Shown: positions 1 through 7,439, counted from the stretch's first letter. The stretch is 10,957 bases of DNA from Succinivibrionaceae bacterium (GCA_003477345.1 DMTG01000230.1:1-10957), one strand, 5' to 3'. The notes: generated from the sequence alone by a model not told the origin. Numbers and translations: made by a program.

Positions 1-22
1 CTTCAGCCATGGGAGCTGTCAA
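1..22 (+). mobile_element. Right-end fragment of an IS200/IS605-type element (cut by window edge)
   Basis: The first 22 bases run from half of a hairpin (CTTCAGCCATGGG) into AGCTGTCAA. The same string occurs in reverse complement at 3035-3057, with one extra base in the C run there. A GC-rich imperfect hairpin followed by a short fixed tail without inverted terminal repeats is typical of the right end of IS200/IS605/IS1341 (tnpB) elements, where it also forms the 3' end of the omega RNA. The rest of the element, if present, lies left of the window. No transposase can be seen, so this is an inference from the repeat and its shape. Confidence 0.5.
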
Positions 23-25
23 CTC

Positions 26-34
26 TGATATACT
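26..34 (+). promoter_or_regulatory. Possible extended -10 promoter for the ATPase gene
   Basis: TG-A-TATACT at 26-34 fits an extended -10 element (TGn plus a TATAAT-like hexamer, 5 of 6). No good -35 is visible, and the -35 zone would fall inside the transposon-end sequence. A small hairpin follows in the predicted leader (GCAGT 44-48 with ACTGC 56-60). The ATPase start codon is about 45 bases downstream of the predicted start point. Confidence 0.35.
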
Positions 35-82
35 AGACGGAGTGCAGTATATAAAACTGCTGAGAAAACATGGTAATTTTCA

Positions 83-1711
83 ATGTATGAGAAATTCTTT
101 TCTTTAGACGAACTGCCTTTTGAAGGACTGCCTGATAAGCGTTTTTATTATGTGGGGGCTTCCCAGCATCAGGCTCTCAGCTTACTGACTCAGAATTTAT
201 CCCGTCATGGAGCCATCTGTGTGCTGTCAGGGCCTTCAGGCTCCGGCAAGACAACTCTGGTGCGTATGCTTATGCGTTCTCTGCCTGAGCGCATGCGCAT
301 TATTGCAATAGATGATCCTCGTCTGGATGCGCATATGCTGCTGGCAACCATATTAAGAGCAAGCGGAGTGGTTGCCACCTCTTTAGAATCGATTGCCGAG
401 CTTACTTTAAAGCTAAGAAAGCATTTGGAGCGCGCTATTTCTTCAGGTGTGATCACCACGGTTATTATTGATGAGGCTCAGGGCCTCAGCGATGAGGTTA
501 TTGAACAGATAAGGCTTATCAGCAATATAGAGGGTGATTTAGGCAAAATGATCAATTTTCTACTCGTAGGGCAGGAAGATCTGATTGCCAACATCCAGCG
601 CCCGGAGCACAAGATGTTCTGGGGACGCGTATCCGCCTTTTCCAGTATTCCTACCTTAACAAGAGACGAGGTGAATTCCTACGTTAACTATCGTCTGCAG
701 CAGGCAGGCTGTCATGAACCGATATTTACGCGATCTTCCATAAATGCTCTGTATAAGCTGACACAGGGACTGCCAAGACTTATAAATTCCATTGCCGACA
801 GATCGCTGCAGATAGCCTGTGAAAGCGGTCAGCACCAGGTAAGTGCCCGCATGGTGAAGAAGGCAGAGCAGATAGTAAGATTCCATAGAAAAGGTATTTT
901 TGTAAAGAATATCAAGCAGAATATATTAGCGCTGCTGCATTTTCTGTTTGTAAAGACTCCGTTTTTCGCTGCCGGCATCGCCACAGCGGCTGCGGTATTC
1001 TTCTGCGCCTATAAATTCCTGCCTCATGTGCTGGATTCAAAGAGCATAGAGGTGGCAGTTGCCTATCAGAGCGCAGTTCAGAAAGGATATAACAATCTTA
1101 TCGATGTAATTCAGCTAGGCAGAACAGAAAAAGGCAGAGAGCAGGGGCTGTTTGAAATCGAATTAAGAAAGAGCGTAATAAAAGGCGATTCTCTGGATAC
1201 TCTGCTGAAAATATGGGGCTATGCCAGAACCGACGGAGAAAAAAGCTCCTGTAAAGATCTCCACAATCTCAGGCTGAAATGCAGACTGGTTGAAGGCGAA
1301 CTGTCCGAAGTTGAGACGCTGGGCAGACCTGCAGTACTGTCTCTGCGCGATGACAATCTTATGCCTTTTTATGCCGTTCTTCTAAGAATGGACAACGATC
1401 TTGCCGAAATTGTCATGGGTGACAAGGTATGGCGCGTCAGAAAATCCTGGCTTGAGCACGTGTATGACGGGGAGTTTGAATATATTATGTACTCCCTGCC
1501 TAAGAAAACTGACAATCTCACTGAAAGTCAGGTAGAGATTTTAGCTAAGCCTCTGCAGCAGTTAATGGGAAAGGATATCAAAGGCAAAAACGATTTTCAG
1601 GAATCTATGCAACAGTATCTGGCTTTATATGATGATTTTGAACAGGCAGAAGAGGCTTTCAATAAAAAAGCCATTACAGGACCAAAGCTTAAAGGTCAGA
1701 TAGCCAGATAG
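83..1711 (+). CDS. ExeA/GspA-like AAA ATPase with periplasmic C39-like and degenerate peptidoglycan-binding regions
   Basis: The protein is 542 residues, close to Aeromonas ExeA. The N-terminal cytoplasmic AAA domain (about 1-270) has Walker A GPSGSGKTT near 50-58, Walker B VIIDEAQ near 127-133, a sensor-1-like FLLVGQ near 160 and a sensor-2-like GLPRLIN near 230. The opening MYEKFFSLDELPF matches the family start, which supports this ATG even though the Shine-Dalgarno signal is weak. One hydrophobic segment lies near 293-312. The periplasmic part carries the GspA C39-like pattern: LWG-like LLKIWGY, two cysteines near 389 and 399, then GRPAVLSL. The last 60 residues (FQ near 504, ITGPKL near 530) look like a decayed PG_binding_1 domain. 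In Aeromonas, ExeA with ExeB helps the type II secretin cross peptidoglycan. That role here is inferred; no other secretion genes are in view. It probably forms an operon with the next gene, 9 bp away. Confidence 0.8.
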   Translation: MYEKFFSLDELPFEGLPDKRFYYVGASQHQALSLLTQNLSRHGAICVLSGPSGSGKTTLVRMLMRSLPERMRIIAIDDPRLDAHMLLATILRASGVVATSLESIAELTLKLRKHLERAISSGVITTVIIDEAQGLSDEVIEQIRLISNIEGDLGKMINFLLVGQEDLIANIQRPEHKMFWGRVSAFSSIPTLTRDEVNSYVNYRLQQAGCHEPIFTRSSINALYKLTQGLPRLINSIADRSLQIACESGQHQVSARMVKKAEQIVRFHRKGIFVKNIKQNILALLHFLFVKTPFFAAGIATAAAVFFCAYKFLPHVLDSKSIEVAVAYQSAVQKGYNNLIDVIQLGRTEKGREQGLFEIELRKSVIKGDSLDTLLKIWGYARTDGEKSSCKDLHNLRLKCRLVEGELSEVETLGRPAVLSLRDDNLMPFYAVLLRMDNDLAEIVMGDKVWRVRKSWLEHVYDGEFEYIMYSLPKKTDNLTESQVEILAKPLQQLMGKDIKGKNDFQESMQQYLALYDDFEQAEEAFNKKAITGPKLKGQIAR

Positions 1712-1720
1712 AGTCATTTT

Positions 1721-2119
1721 ATGATTTTGAAAAAGAGAACAAAATATAATGCAGATTTGCTGTTAAGGGAATTTTCTTTTACTTTAGAAAAGGCCTGGAA
1801 GCTGTTTCTGTTCGCTCTGGTATGGTCATCTCTGGGCCTTGGTGCTTTTCTGCTTTACTGGTACCTGAGCTTTAACAGAGCAGTAACTGAAGTCAGTGAA
1901 AATGCAATTGCAGCTTTCAACTCTACCATTTCTGTTTACAGTCAGGTTGAAGAGGCAGGGGAATCGCCACTGATCAGCGGTTACAGGGTACAGTATCCAA
2001 AACTCAGACTGATTGGCAGCGAAGACACGGCTTTAAAAAACAAAGTTGATTTTGAAAAGGTCAAGGGACAGCGCAGAAAGCATGGCTTAAATTACAGCGA
2101 TGTCCGCTTTAAAAAATAA
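1721..2119 (+). CDS. Small single-pass membrane protein downstream of the ExeA-like ATPase; unknown function
   Basis: This 132-residue protein has a basic N-terminus (KKRTK), one strong hydrophobic segment near 27-49 and a hydrophilic, lysine-rich remainder that should be periplasmic if the positive-inside rule holds. It starts 9 bp after the ATPase stop, so co-transcription is likely. Position and topology recall ExeB/GspB, the partner of ExeA, but I do not see the conserved C-terminal T2SSB domain, and the protein is shorter than Aeromonas ExeB. It may be a reduced or highly diverged GspB analogue, or an unrelated partner. It has no signal-peptidase site, lipobox or catalytic motif that I can recognise. 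The Shine-Dalgarno signal is weak. Confidence 0.65.
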   Translation: MILKKRTKYNADLLLREFSFTLEKAWKLFLFALVWSSLGLGAFLLYWYLSFNRAVTEVSENAIAAFNSTISVYSQVEEAGESPLISGYRVQYPKLRLIGSEDTALKNKVDFEKVKGQRRKHGLNYSDVRFKK

Positions 2120-2138
2120 AAAGTCCCAGGTCAGAATG

Positions 2139-2166
2139 CAAAAATCCAGCTCTTGGCTGGATTTTC
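2139..2166. terminator. Bidirectional intrinsic terminator between convergent genes
   Basis: AAAATCCAGC (2141-2150) pairs perfectly with GCTGGATTTT (2156-2165) around a five-base loop. The A run on one side and T run on the other give a terminator in both directions. It lies 20 bp after the plus-strand gene ending at 2119 and 25 bp after the minus-strand gene ending at 2191. Confidence 0.85.
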
Positions 2167-2190
2167 AGATTTCTCGCTTTCTTCTATAAG

Positions 2191-2928
2191 CTACAGGAAG
2201 CGGTCACGTTTTTTCTGGCGTGTAGGTCTTGGTATAAATACGAACAGCACTCCGATTATAGCTCCGCAGAATGCAATAAGTGCTCCCTGCATCCACCAGC
2301 GCATCTGCATATCCAGTTCCTTGGTCTCAAGCTTGTCAGCGTAATCGCGGGAGAGCTTGTCCATTTCCTGAATGGTGGCATCCTTTTCGGTTACAGATTT
2401 TTCCAGCCCGTCACGTTCGGTCTGAACTTTTTCCAGTTTCTTTTTGGTGATTTCCAGCTCTTTGGCAAGTTCGTTATCGTAATTATTAAGTTTTTCTGTA
2501 AGCTCATCTATTTTTTTCTGAAGCTCGTCAGTAAGAGAATGTCCGCAAGGATTTATCTGGAGATCTCTGGCCTGCATCCAGTATTTGTCTTCTCCGTCCT
2601 GTACTTCGATGAATTTGCTGTTCTCCGTGCTGTAGCGGACAAATTTAAGCTTGTCACCTACATGCTTGGTACCGGAGATTTTGTAATGGGAGCCTGGACC
2701 TGTACGCATCCAGACATTAGCTCTGTCTGATACGTAGATGTCCCCGCCTGGAACATAGCCATTGCTGTCGGCTGTCTGATTTTCAGGGGTCTGAGAATTT
2801 GCGCTAGCCGGACTGGCTGCAGCACTGGCAGAGCCTGCAGGAGCAGCGACTGGGTCAGCAACAGCTCCGGTAACTAAAAATGTACTTAAAAATAATGCTG
2901 CGAACTGTTTTAATTTAAAAGCTGTCAC
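2191..2928 (-). CDS. ygiM: YgiM-like SH3-domain membrane protein (TIGR04211 type)
   Basis: The 245-residue protein has an N-terminal signal peptide (hydrophobic to about 22, likely cleaved after AVA at 24), then an Ala/Pro/Ser-rich linker to about 55. A bacterial SH3 domain follows at about 63-127 (YVSDRANVWMRTGPGSHYK, then YWMQARDL). After it come a long charged coiled coil at about 130-205, one transmembrane helix near 211-235 and a basic tail ending in KKRDRFL. This order and the WxRxGPGxHY signature match E. coli YgiM, whose tail is also basic. The linker makes it somewhat longer than the 206-residue E. coli protein. The start is GTG at 2928-2926, preceded by AAGG at eight bases' spacing. 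SH3 domains of this type are thought to touch the cell wall; the exact function is not known. It diverges from ygiF-glnE, as in the E. coli neighbourhood. Confidence 0.85.
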   Translation of the reverse strand: MTAFKLKQFAALFLSTFLVTGAVADPVAAPAGSASAAASPASANSQTPENQTADSNGYVPGGDIYVSDRANVWMRTGPGSHYKISGTKHVGDKLKFVRYSTENSKFIEVQDGEDKYWMQARDLQINPCGHSLTDELQKKIDELTEKLNNYDNELAKELEITKKKLEKVQTERDGLEKSVTEKDATIQEMDKLSRDYADKLETKELDMQMRWWMQGALIAFCGAIIGVLFVFIPRPTRQKKRDRFL

Positions 2929-2964
2929 TTTATTAACCTTAATGTTCCAAAATTTATAATATAA

Positions 2965-2992
2965 ATTATACCTGGCCTAACTGCTCTGAAAA
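2965..2992 (-). promoter_or_regulatory. Predicted sigma-70 promoter of the ygiM-like gene
   Basis: Read on the minus strand, TATAAT (2970-2965) is a perfect -10, and TTTTCA (2992-2987) is a 4-of-6 -35 at 16-bp spacing. The start codon lies about 30 bases beyond the predicted start point. The transposon-end hairpin begins 43 bp upstream of this -35. Confidence 0.5.
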
Positions 2993-2993
2993 T

Positions 2994-3043
2994 AGCTGTC
3001 ATGCTGCTGAAAATTCAGATAAAAGCCTGCGTATTTGACAGCT
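2994..3043. repeat. Inverted 8-mer AGCTGTCA / TGACAGCT flanking 34 bp
   Basis: AGCTGTCA at 2994-3001 is the exact reverse complement of TGACAGCT at 3036-3043. Between them lies a smaller palindrome (CTGAA-AA-TTCAG, 3007-3018). The right arm belongs to the transposon-end motif, so the left arm may be a relic of the target site or of a second element end. Confidence 0.4.
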
Positions 3044-3074
3044 CCCCATGGCTGAAGCCAGGGGCTTTTCGGGC
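3035..3074 (-). mobile_element. Orphan IS200/IS605-type right end (hairpin) between divergent genes
   Basis: CCCC-A-TGGC (3044-3052), tetraloop TGAA, GCCA-GGGG (3057-3064) forms an eight-pair hairpin with one bulged A. Read on the minus strand it is preceded by GCCCGAAAAG and followed by AGCTGTCAA, the arrangement expected for a tnpB-type right end and omega RNA tail. It repeats the sequence at 1-22 in opposite orientation. No tnpA or tnpB coding fragment is recognisable to its right (3075-3372). It is therefore a solo end, a non-autonomous derivative or a decayed copy. It sits upstream of both neighbouring genes, so it is not a normal gene terminator. Confidence 0.55.
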
Positions 3075-3372
3075 ACAATTTGGTAAAAATAAAATCAGTT
3101 AATTCTATAAGATACTAAAGAGCTATTCAATTGCGCAAAACACAGACCAATATCTAATCTAGTTAACTTTAGCTTATATATTATAAGGTTCTGCTTATGT
3201 CAGATGACAGATAGAATATAAAAAAATATGCTATTTCTAATAGAGAAAGCGCCTGGTCTGTTTTTATTGGTGCAACCGCACACATATTTTTAAAATTCTT
3301 TATGAGTGGCGGTGATATGTTCTCTGTTATACGTGATATGCTACTAGGTAAGGAAGCAACAGAGGAAATCTC
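3075..3372. other. AT-rich divergent spacer upstream of ygiF
   Basis: This is the rest of the 444-bp gap between ygiM and ygiF. It is strongly AT-rich and I find no reading frame of note. It must contain the ygiF promoter, but several weak AT-rich hexamers compete (for example around 3176-3186 and 3328-3335) and none has a convincing -35. An inverted 8-mer (ACAGACCA 3142-3149, TGGTCTGT 3254-3261) frames its middle. AGAGGA at 3360-3365 is the ygiF ribosome binding site. Confidence 0.5.
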
Positions 3373-4458
3373 ATGGTCAATAAAGAAATTGAAATCAAGC
3401 TGGGTGTAATAGGCAGACCAGAAGATCTGATTGAAATTTTGTCAACCATAGGTGAAGTAAGCAATGAGCGGGAAGAGCAGCTCAGAAATGTATACTACGA
3501 TACAGAAGATCATGTTCTTTTTGATAAAGGAATTGGTTTAAGAATCCGCAAGAGTCCGGACTTTGCTGAACAGACTTTGAAATTCAGGGGAGAGAATATC
3601 GGAGGTCTTCATTCTAGAGGGGAGTATAACGTTCCTGTAGACGAGGATATAGATACTCCTAACCTTTCACTGTTTTCAAAAGATATCTTTCCTGAGGATT
3701 TTAATATTTCACAAATCAGCGACAGGCTGATTCCTCTGTGCGAAATAGATTTTACAAGGTACTCCTTTGATTTCAAGGCAATGGAATGTGTTTTTGAGGT
3801 TGCCTATGACAATGGAGGCATAAATCTTGGAAGCGGATTATATGCGCCTATAAATGAGCTGGAGATAGAACTTAAAAAATCAGACAAGAATGAAGATGAT
3901 CTGGATATAACGGCAATCTTCTCTTCTTTGATATCTGTGCTTGCAGAAAAGAATCTCCCGCTTACTCTAGAACCTTTTTCAAAGATGCACAGAGCCTCTG
4001 TGCTGTTACGAAATGAACGCAGCTTTGTAAGCTTTGCACTGCGCTCGCAGGCAAGCGATCTGAATGCCTATATACTGGATTTGATAAAAAGCTACGAGAA
4101 TTTATACGGACTGTTTCTGTTAAAGCAGGATCCTCAGATTTTCAGCTGTGCGGCCGCTACTCTCGGGACACTGCTGTATTCTTTAAAGAAACTGCGCAAG
4201 TCTGGCAAAATGGCCTTTTTCAGTCATGAGCGGCTGCCGGTCAATTATCGTCACGATCTGAAGATAATCATTAAAGTTCTGACTATGTTCTATGAAAAAT
4301 GCACCAAGTTTGAAAAAGTATTTACAAACAGCGTGCTGTCAGGCAATAAAAACAAAGTCAGCGCCGCTATGCAGAAACTCAGAAAAATGGAAAGTGACTG
4401 TCAGGTTTATGTGATTCCGCTGAAACTGCGGGTTCTTATATCCATGCTAGTCAAATAA
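3373..4458 (+). CDS. ygiF: YgiF-like CYTH-domain inorganic triphosphatase with a shortened CHAD domain
   Basis: CYTH enzymes hydrolyse tripolyphosphate in a metal-dependent beta-barrel tunnel. The N-terminal CYTH domain (about 1-205) shows the signature ExExK as E5, E7 and K9, and LRIRK near 56-60. TLKFRG (K70), GLHSRGEYNV near 78-87, EIDFTRY near 124-130, ELEIE near 162-166 and SKMHRA (K204) follow, so the active-site set looks complete. The remaining ~155 residues are helical and correspond to the start of a CHAD domain, but the protein is 361 residues against 433 for E. coli YgiF. It lacks the far C-terminal helices and most of the conserved histidines. A good Shine-Dalgarno signal (AGAGGA) precedes the ATG. 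It is followed by glnE after 69 bp, as in E. coli, and probably shares its transcript. The stop is clean, with no sign of a frameshift. Confidence 0.85.
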   Translation: MVNKEIEIKLGVIGRPEDLIEILSTIGEVSNEREEQLRNVYYDTEDHVLFDKGIGLRIRKSPDFAEQTLKFRGENIGGLHSRGEYNVPVDEDIDTPNLSLFSKDIFPEDFNISQISDRLIPLCEIDFTRYSFDFKAMECVFEVAYDNGGINLGSGLYAPINELEIELKKSDKNEDDLDITAIFSSLISVLAEKNLPLTLEPFSKMHRASVLLRNERSFVSFALRSQASDLNAYILDLIKSYENLYGLFLLKQDPQIFSCAAATLGTLLYSLKKLRKSGKMAFFSHERLPVNYRHDLKIIIKVLTMFYEKCTKFEKVFTNSVLSGNKNKVSAAMQKLRKMESDCQVYVIPLKLRVLISMLVK

Positions 4459-4467
4459 TCTTAAGAG

Positions 4468-4488
4468 CAGCCAGCTGTAAGCTGGCTG
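4468..4488 (+). terminator. Hairpin between ygiF and glnE (weak terminator or attenuator)
   Basis: CAGCCAGC (4468-4475) pairs perfectly with GCTGGCTG (4481-4488) around TGTAA. The following bases, TCTGCTATTTGTT, are only partly T-rich, so termination is likely incomplete. It could lower glnE expression relative to ygiF or protect the upstream message. Confidence 0.5.
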
Positions 4489-4527
4489 TCTGCTATTTGT
4501 TACATAAATTCTACACTTTGATGGCCT

Positions 4528-7422
4528 ATGCTTTTTAACTGCTTCCCTTCGCCTCTGAATCTTCCTGAACTGCCGGAAGTTTTAAAAAAAGAATCTGATA
4601 TTCAGTATGAAAGAATCAAGAAGAAAATAAATCCTGATCTGTTTGAGATTTTTGATAAGCAGGATGACTTCCGCTATGTTCTGGGAATGTCAGACTTCAT
4701 AGCCAACAGTATTTTCATGTATCCAAAGCTCTGCTCTGAACTGTTAAGTCAGGGCGGAGTATCTGATCCTTTAGGCTTTCTTGAACCTAAAAAGGTAGTT
4801 TCAGAGCAGATAGTCGAAGGTCTGTCTGATTTTGAAATGAAGCACCGTTTAAGGGAAATAAGACGATCGTTCATGGTAATGATTGCCTGGCGCGATCTTA
4901 CAGGCAGAGCAGAGATAGAAGAGGTGTTCTCTGCGCTGTGCTCACTTGCCGAATGCATTATCAGCAGAACTATAGAGGTAGTAAGGGCAGGCTTTATAAA
5001 AATGTATGGAGATGCTATATCTGATGACGGAAGCACTCCACTGCCGCTGCTTACTTTTGGCATGGGAAAGCTCGGCGGTGAAGAATTAAACTTCTCCTCA
5101 GATCTCGACCTCATGTTCTGCTATCCCTATGATGGCGAAACCTCAGGAGGCTCCCGTTCCATAAGCTTCAAGGAATTTTTTTCAAGAATTGTTCAGAGAG
5201 TAACCAATCTTCTGTCAGATACCACGGTAGATTCGTTCTGCTACCGCATCGATTTAAGACTGCGGCCTTTTGGCGATGCCGGGGCACTTGTAAATTCATT
5301 TGACGGTCTTGCAAGGTATTACGAGACACAGGGACGCACCTGGGAGCGCTATGCTCTGGTCAAGGCTAGGCTTTTAGGCAAAGATCCGTACAATTCAAGA
5401 TACGGCAGAGAGCTAATAGAAATGCTGCGCCCGTTTGTCTTCAGGAGATACCTAGACTATGGCGCCATTGAATCTTTGCGCAAGCTTAAGCATCTTATAG
5501 AGGTAGAAGTAAGGCGCCGGCAGCTGGATGGAAATTTCAAGCTGGGAGCAGGCGGTATCCGAGAAGTTGAATTTATTGTACAGACCTTCGAACTGATGCG
5601 CGGCGGAAGAATCCCGCAGCTGCAGGAAAGATCGCTGCGCAAGACTCTGAGAATTCTGGATTCGCTGGAGCTGCTGCCAAGTGAAGTCTGTGAAATGCTG
5701 GACTGCTGCTACCTCAACCTAAGAAGGCTTGAAAATGTAATTCAGGAATTCTCGGATAAGCAGACCCAGTCCATCCCGGAAAACGACAGGGACAGAGCCC
5801 GGCTTCTGATAGCGCTCAACAAGCGCAGCTTTGAAGATCTGGAGGTTGATCTGGCTGAAATCCGCAATGCCGTTCACAGTGAGTTTTTAAAGGTCATAGC
5901 AGTTTCAGAGGAAAAGCAGGATGACACAGAACAGGAAGATCTAGGCTACCTGTGGGATGGCCTTATAAAGCTTGAGGATCTGACAGAAGATCTCAAGCCT
6001 CTGGTTAAAAATACTGATATGTCGGCCTCTTTGGCGCAGGCGATATTTTCTTTAAAGGAAACTCTGTCTAGACTGCCGGTGGGTCCGGTAGGACGAGAGA
6101 CTCTAAGGCAGCTGATGCCGAAAATCATCAGACAGTGCGCGCCTGATGCCGATCCTGGCAGACTTTTTTCCAAGACTGCAGCTTTAATTGAAAAAGTAGC
6201 CATGCGAACTACCTATCTGCAGCTGCTAAATGACAATAATTCCGCTCTGCGCCATCTGATCACGCTGCTTGATGAAAACGCCCTGGCAGGTGAACTTATA
6301 AAAGAGCATCCGATTCTTTTAGATGAGCTGATAGTGCCTCAGTATCTGAATACGCCTCCGCGCCCTGACGAATTCTTCGCGATGCTGCAGGAACACCTGA
6401 TGAGAGTGGAGCCTGACGATCTGGAAGAACAGATGGAAGAGCTCAGGCTGTTTAAAAAGCTCATGGTTTTGAGAATTGCCATGTCCGACAATGCCGAGAC
6501 GCTGCCGCTTATGAAGATCAGTGATTCTCTGACCTGGCTTGCTGAAGCCATCATTCGTGAGCTGATAATCCTGGCCTGGAAACAGACTGAATTAAAATTC
6601 GGACATCCTGAAAACTGCAGCGTCCGAGATCCGGGGTTTGCAATTATCGCCTATGGCAAGTTAGGCGGCATAGAGCTTGGCTACAATTCCGATCTGGATA
6701 TGGTGTTTATTCGTGATGAGGATGAATCCGTGACGGTAGGGGATAATCCTTGTCCCAGCGCGCTTTTTTATCAGAGACTTGTACAGAGATTTCTGCATCT
6801 GTCCACAACCAGAATGGTCGGAGGGGTGCTTTACGATCTGGATATGCGTCTGCGTCCTGACGGCGACAGCGGCCTTCTAATCACGGATATTGCAGGCTAT
6901 GAGCATTATCAGACCGAGAGAGCCTGGACCTGGGAGCATCAGGCGCTGGTAAGAGCCAGACCGATCGCCGGCTCAAAGAGAGTTATAGACAGATTTAATG
7001 CAGTCCGTGACAAGGTGCTGAGAACTCCTAGAGATCTAGTAAAGCTTAAAACTGATGTCGTTGAAATGAGAGAGAAAATGAAAAAGCATCTTGATAAGAG
7101 CAACGACAGATATTTTGATTTGAAGCAGAGCCGCGGCGGCATGGTTGACATAGAATTCATCGCTCAGTATCTTATGCTCAGGGAAGCGCCAGAGCATCCT
7201 GACATGATTCTGTGGACTGACAATGTAAGAATTTTAGATGAATGCGCACGCCTGGGAATTCTGAGTGCAGACAAGGCAGACAGCCTTAAAAAGGCCTACC
7301 TGAAAATCCGCGGGCTGTATCATCGCCTGTCTCTTGCGGATGTCAAACCGCTGGTAAGTCATGAAGACAGACCTGCTGAGTGCGATGCCGTGATCAGTAT
7401 CTGGGATGAAATCTTTGCCTAG
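4528..7422 (+). CDS. glnE: Bifunctional glutamine synthetase adenylyltransferase/adenylyl-removing enzyme
   Basis: GlnE attaches AMP to, and removes it from, a conserved tyrosine of glutamine synthetase under control of PII protein and glutamine. The 964-residue length fits the family (946 in E. coli). Two nucleotidyltransferase modules are present. The N-terminal adenylyl-removing module has GMGKLGGEELNFSSDLDL with catalytic D192 and D194. The C-terminal adenylyltransferase module has YGKLGGIELGYNSDLDM with D722 and D724. Each is followed by its GlnD/PII-uridylyltransferase-like helical domain (GAGGIREVEF near 340-349, SRGGMVDIEF near 868-877). All key acidic residues are intact, so both activities are predicted. 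The ATG at 4528 is chosen because the ATG at 4521 is in another frame and stops after five codons; the ribosome binding site is poor. hldE, its E. coli neighbour, is absent; a minus-strand lipoprotein gene ends 17 bp downstream with no obvious terminator between. Confidence 0.96.
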   Translation: MLFNCFPSPLNLPELPEVLKKESDIQYERIKKKINPDLFEIFDKQDDFRYVLGMSDFIANSIFMYPKLCSELLSQGGVSDPLGFLEPKKVVSEQIVEGLSDFEMKHRLREIRRSFMVMIAWRDLTGRAEIEEVFSALCSLAECIISRTIEVVRAGFIKMYGDAISDDGSTPLPLLTFGMGKLGGEELNFSSDLDLMFCYPYDGETSGGSRSISFKEFFSRIVQRVTNLLSDTTVDSFCYRIDLRLRPFGDAGALVNSFDGLARYYETQGRTWERYALVKARLLGKDPYNSRYGRELIEMLRPFVFRRYLDYGAIESLRKLKHLIEVEVRRRQLDGNFKLGAGGIREVEFIVQTFELMRGGRIPQLQERSLRKTLRILDSLELLPSEVCEMLDCCYLNLRRLENVIQEFSDKQTQSIPENDRDRARLLIALNKRSFEDLEVDLAEIRNAVHSEFLKVIAVSEEKQDDTEQEDLGYLWDGLIKLEDLTEDLKPLVKNTDMSASLAQAIFSLKETLSRLPVGPVGRETLRQLMPKIIRQCAPDADPGRLFSKTAALIEKVAMRTTYLQLLNDNNSALRHLITLLDENALAGELIKEHPILLDELIVPQYLNTPPRPDEFFAMLQEHLMRVEPDDLEEQMEELRLFKKLMVLRIAMSDNAETLPLMKISDSLTWLAEAIIRELIILAWKQTELKFGHPENCSVRDPGFAIIAYGKLGGIELGYNSDLDMVFIRDEDESVTVGDNPCPSALFYQRLVQRFLHLSTTRMVGGVLYDLDMRLRPDGDSGLLITDIAGYEHYQTERAWTWEHQALVRARPIAGSKRVIDRFNAVRDKVLRTPRDLVKLKTDVVEMREKMKKHLDKSNDRYFDLKQSRGGMVDIEFIAQYLMLREAPEHPDMILWTDNVRILDECARLGILSADKADSLKKAYLKIRGLYHRLSLADVKPLVSHEDRPAECDAVISIWDEIFA

Positions 7423-7439
7423 AGACGCTATACATTCTG

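Noticed and set aside
70..90. ATG-led six-codon frame overlapping the ATPase start
   Set aside because: No clear ribosome binding site and no conserved leader features. A similar five-codon frame at 4521-4538 overlaps the glnE start; both look like chance.
1721..2119. Calling this gene gspB/exeB
   Set aside because: Only position and topology fit; the T2SSB signature at the C-terminus is not visible.
3035..3040. Perfect TTGACA hexamer that could be a -35 box on the plus strand
   Set aside because: No -10 lies 15-19 bp downstream; that stretch is the GC-rich hairpin. The hexamer is part of the transposon-end motif.
3075..3372. Remnant of a tnpB gene beside the orphan right end
   Set aside because: Reading the minus strand gives no TnpB motif such as the zinc-ribbon cysteines or the RuvC DED residues; the region is AT-rich without a sustained frame.
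4749..5114. Open frame of 121 codons on the minus strand inside glnE
   Set aside because: It is a shadow of the strongly supported glnE frame; composition is Ser/Arg-rich and no domain is recognisable.
7423..7439. Terminator between glnE and the convergent lipoprotein gene
   Set aside because: I looked for a hairpin with a T run on either strand and found none in or around the 17-bp gap.
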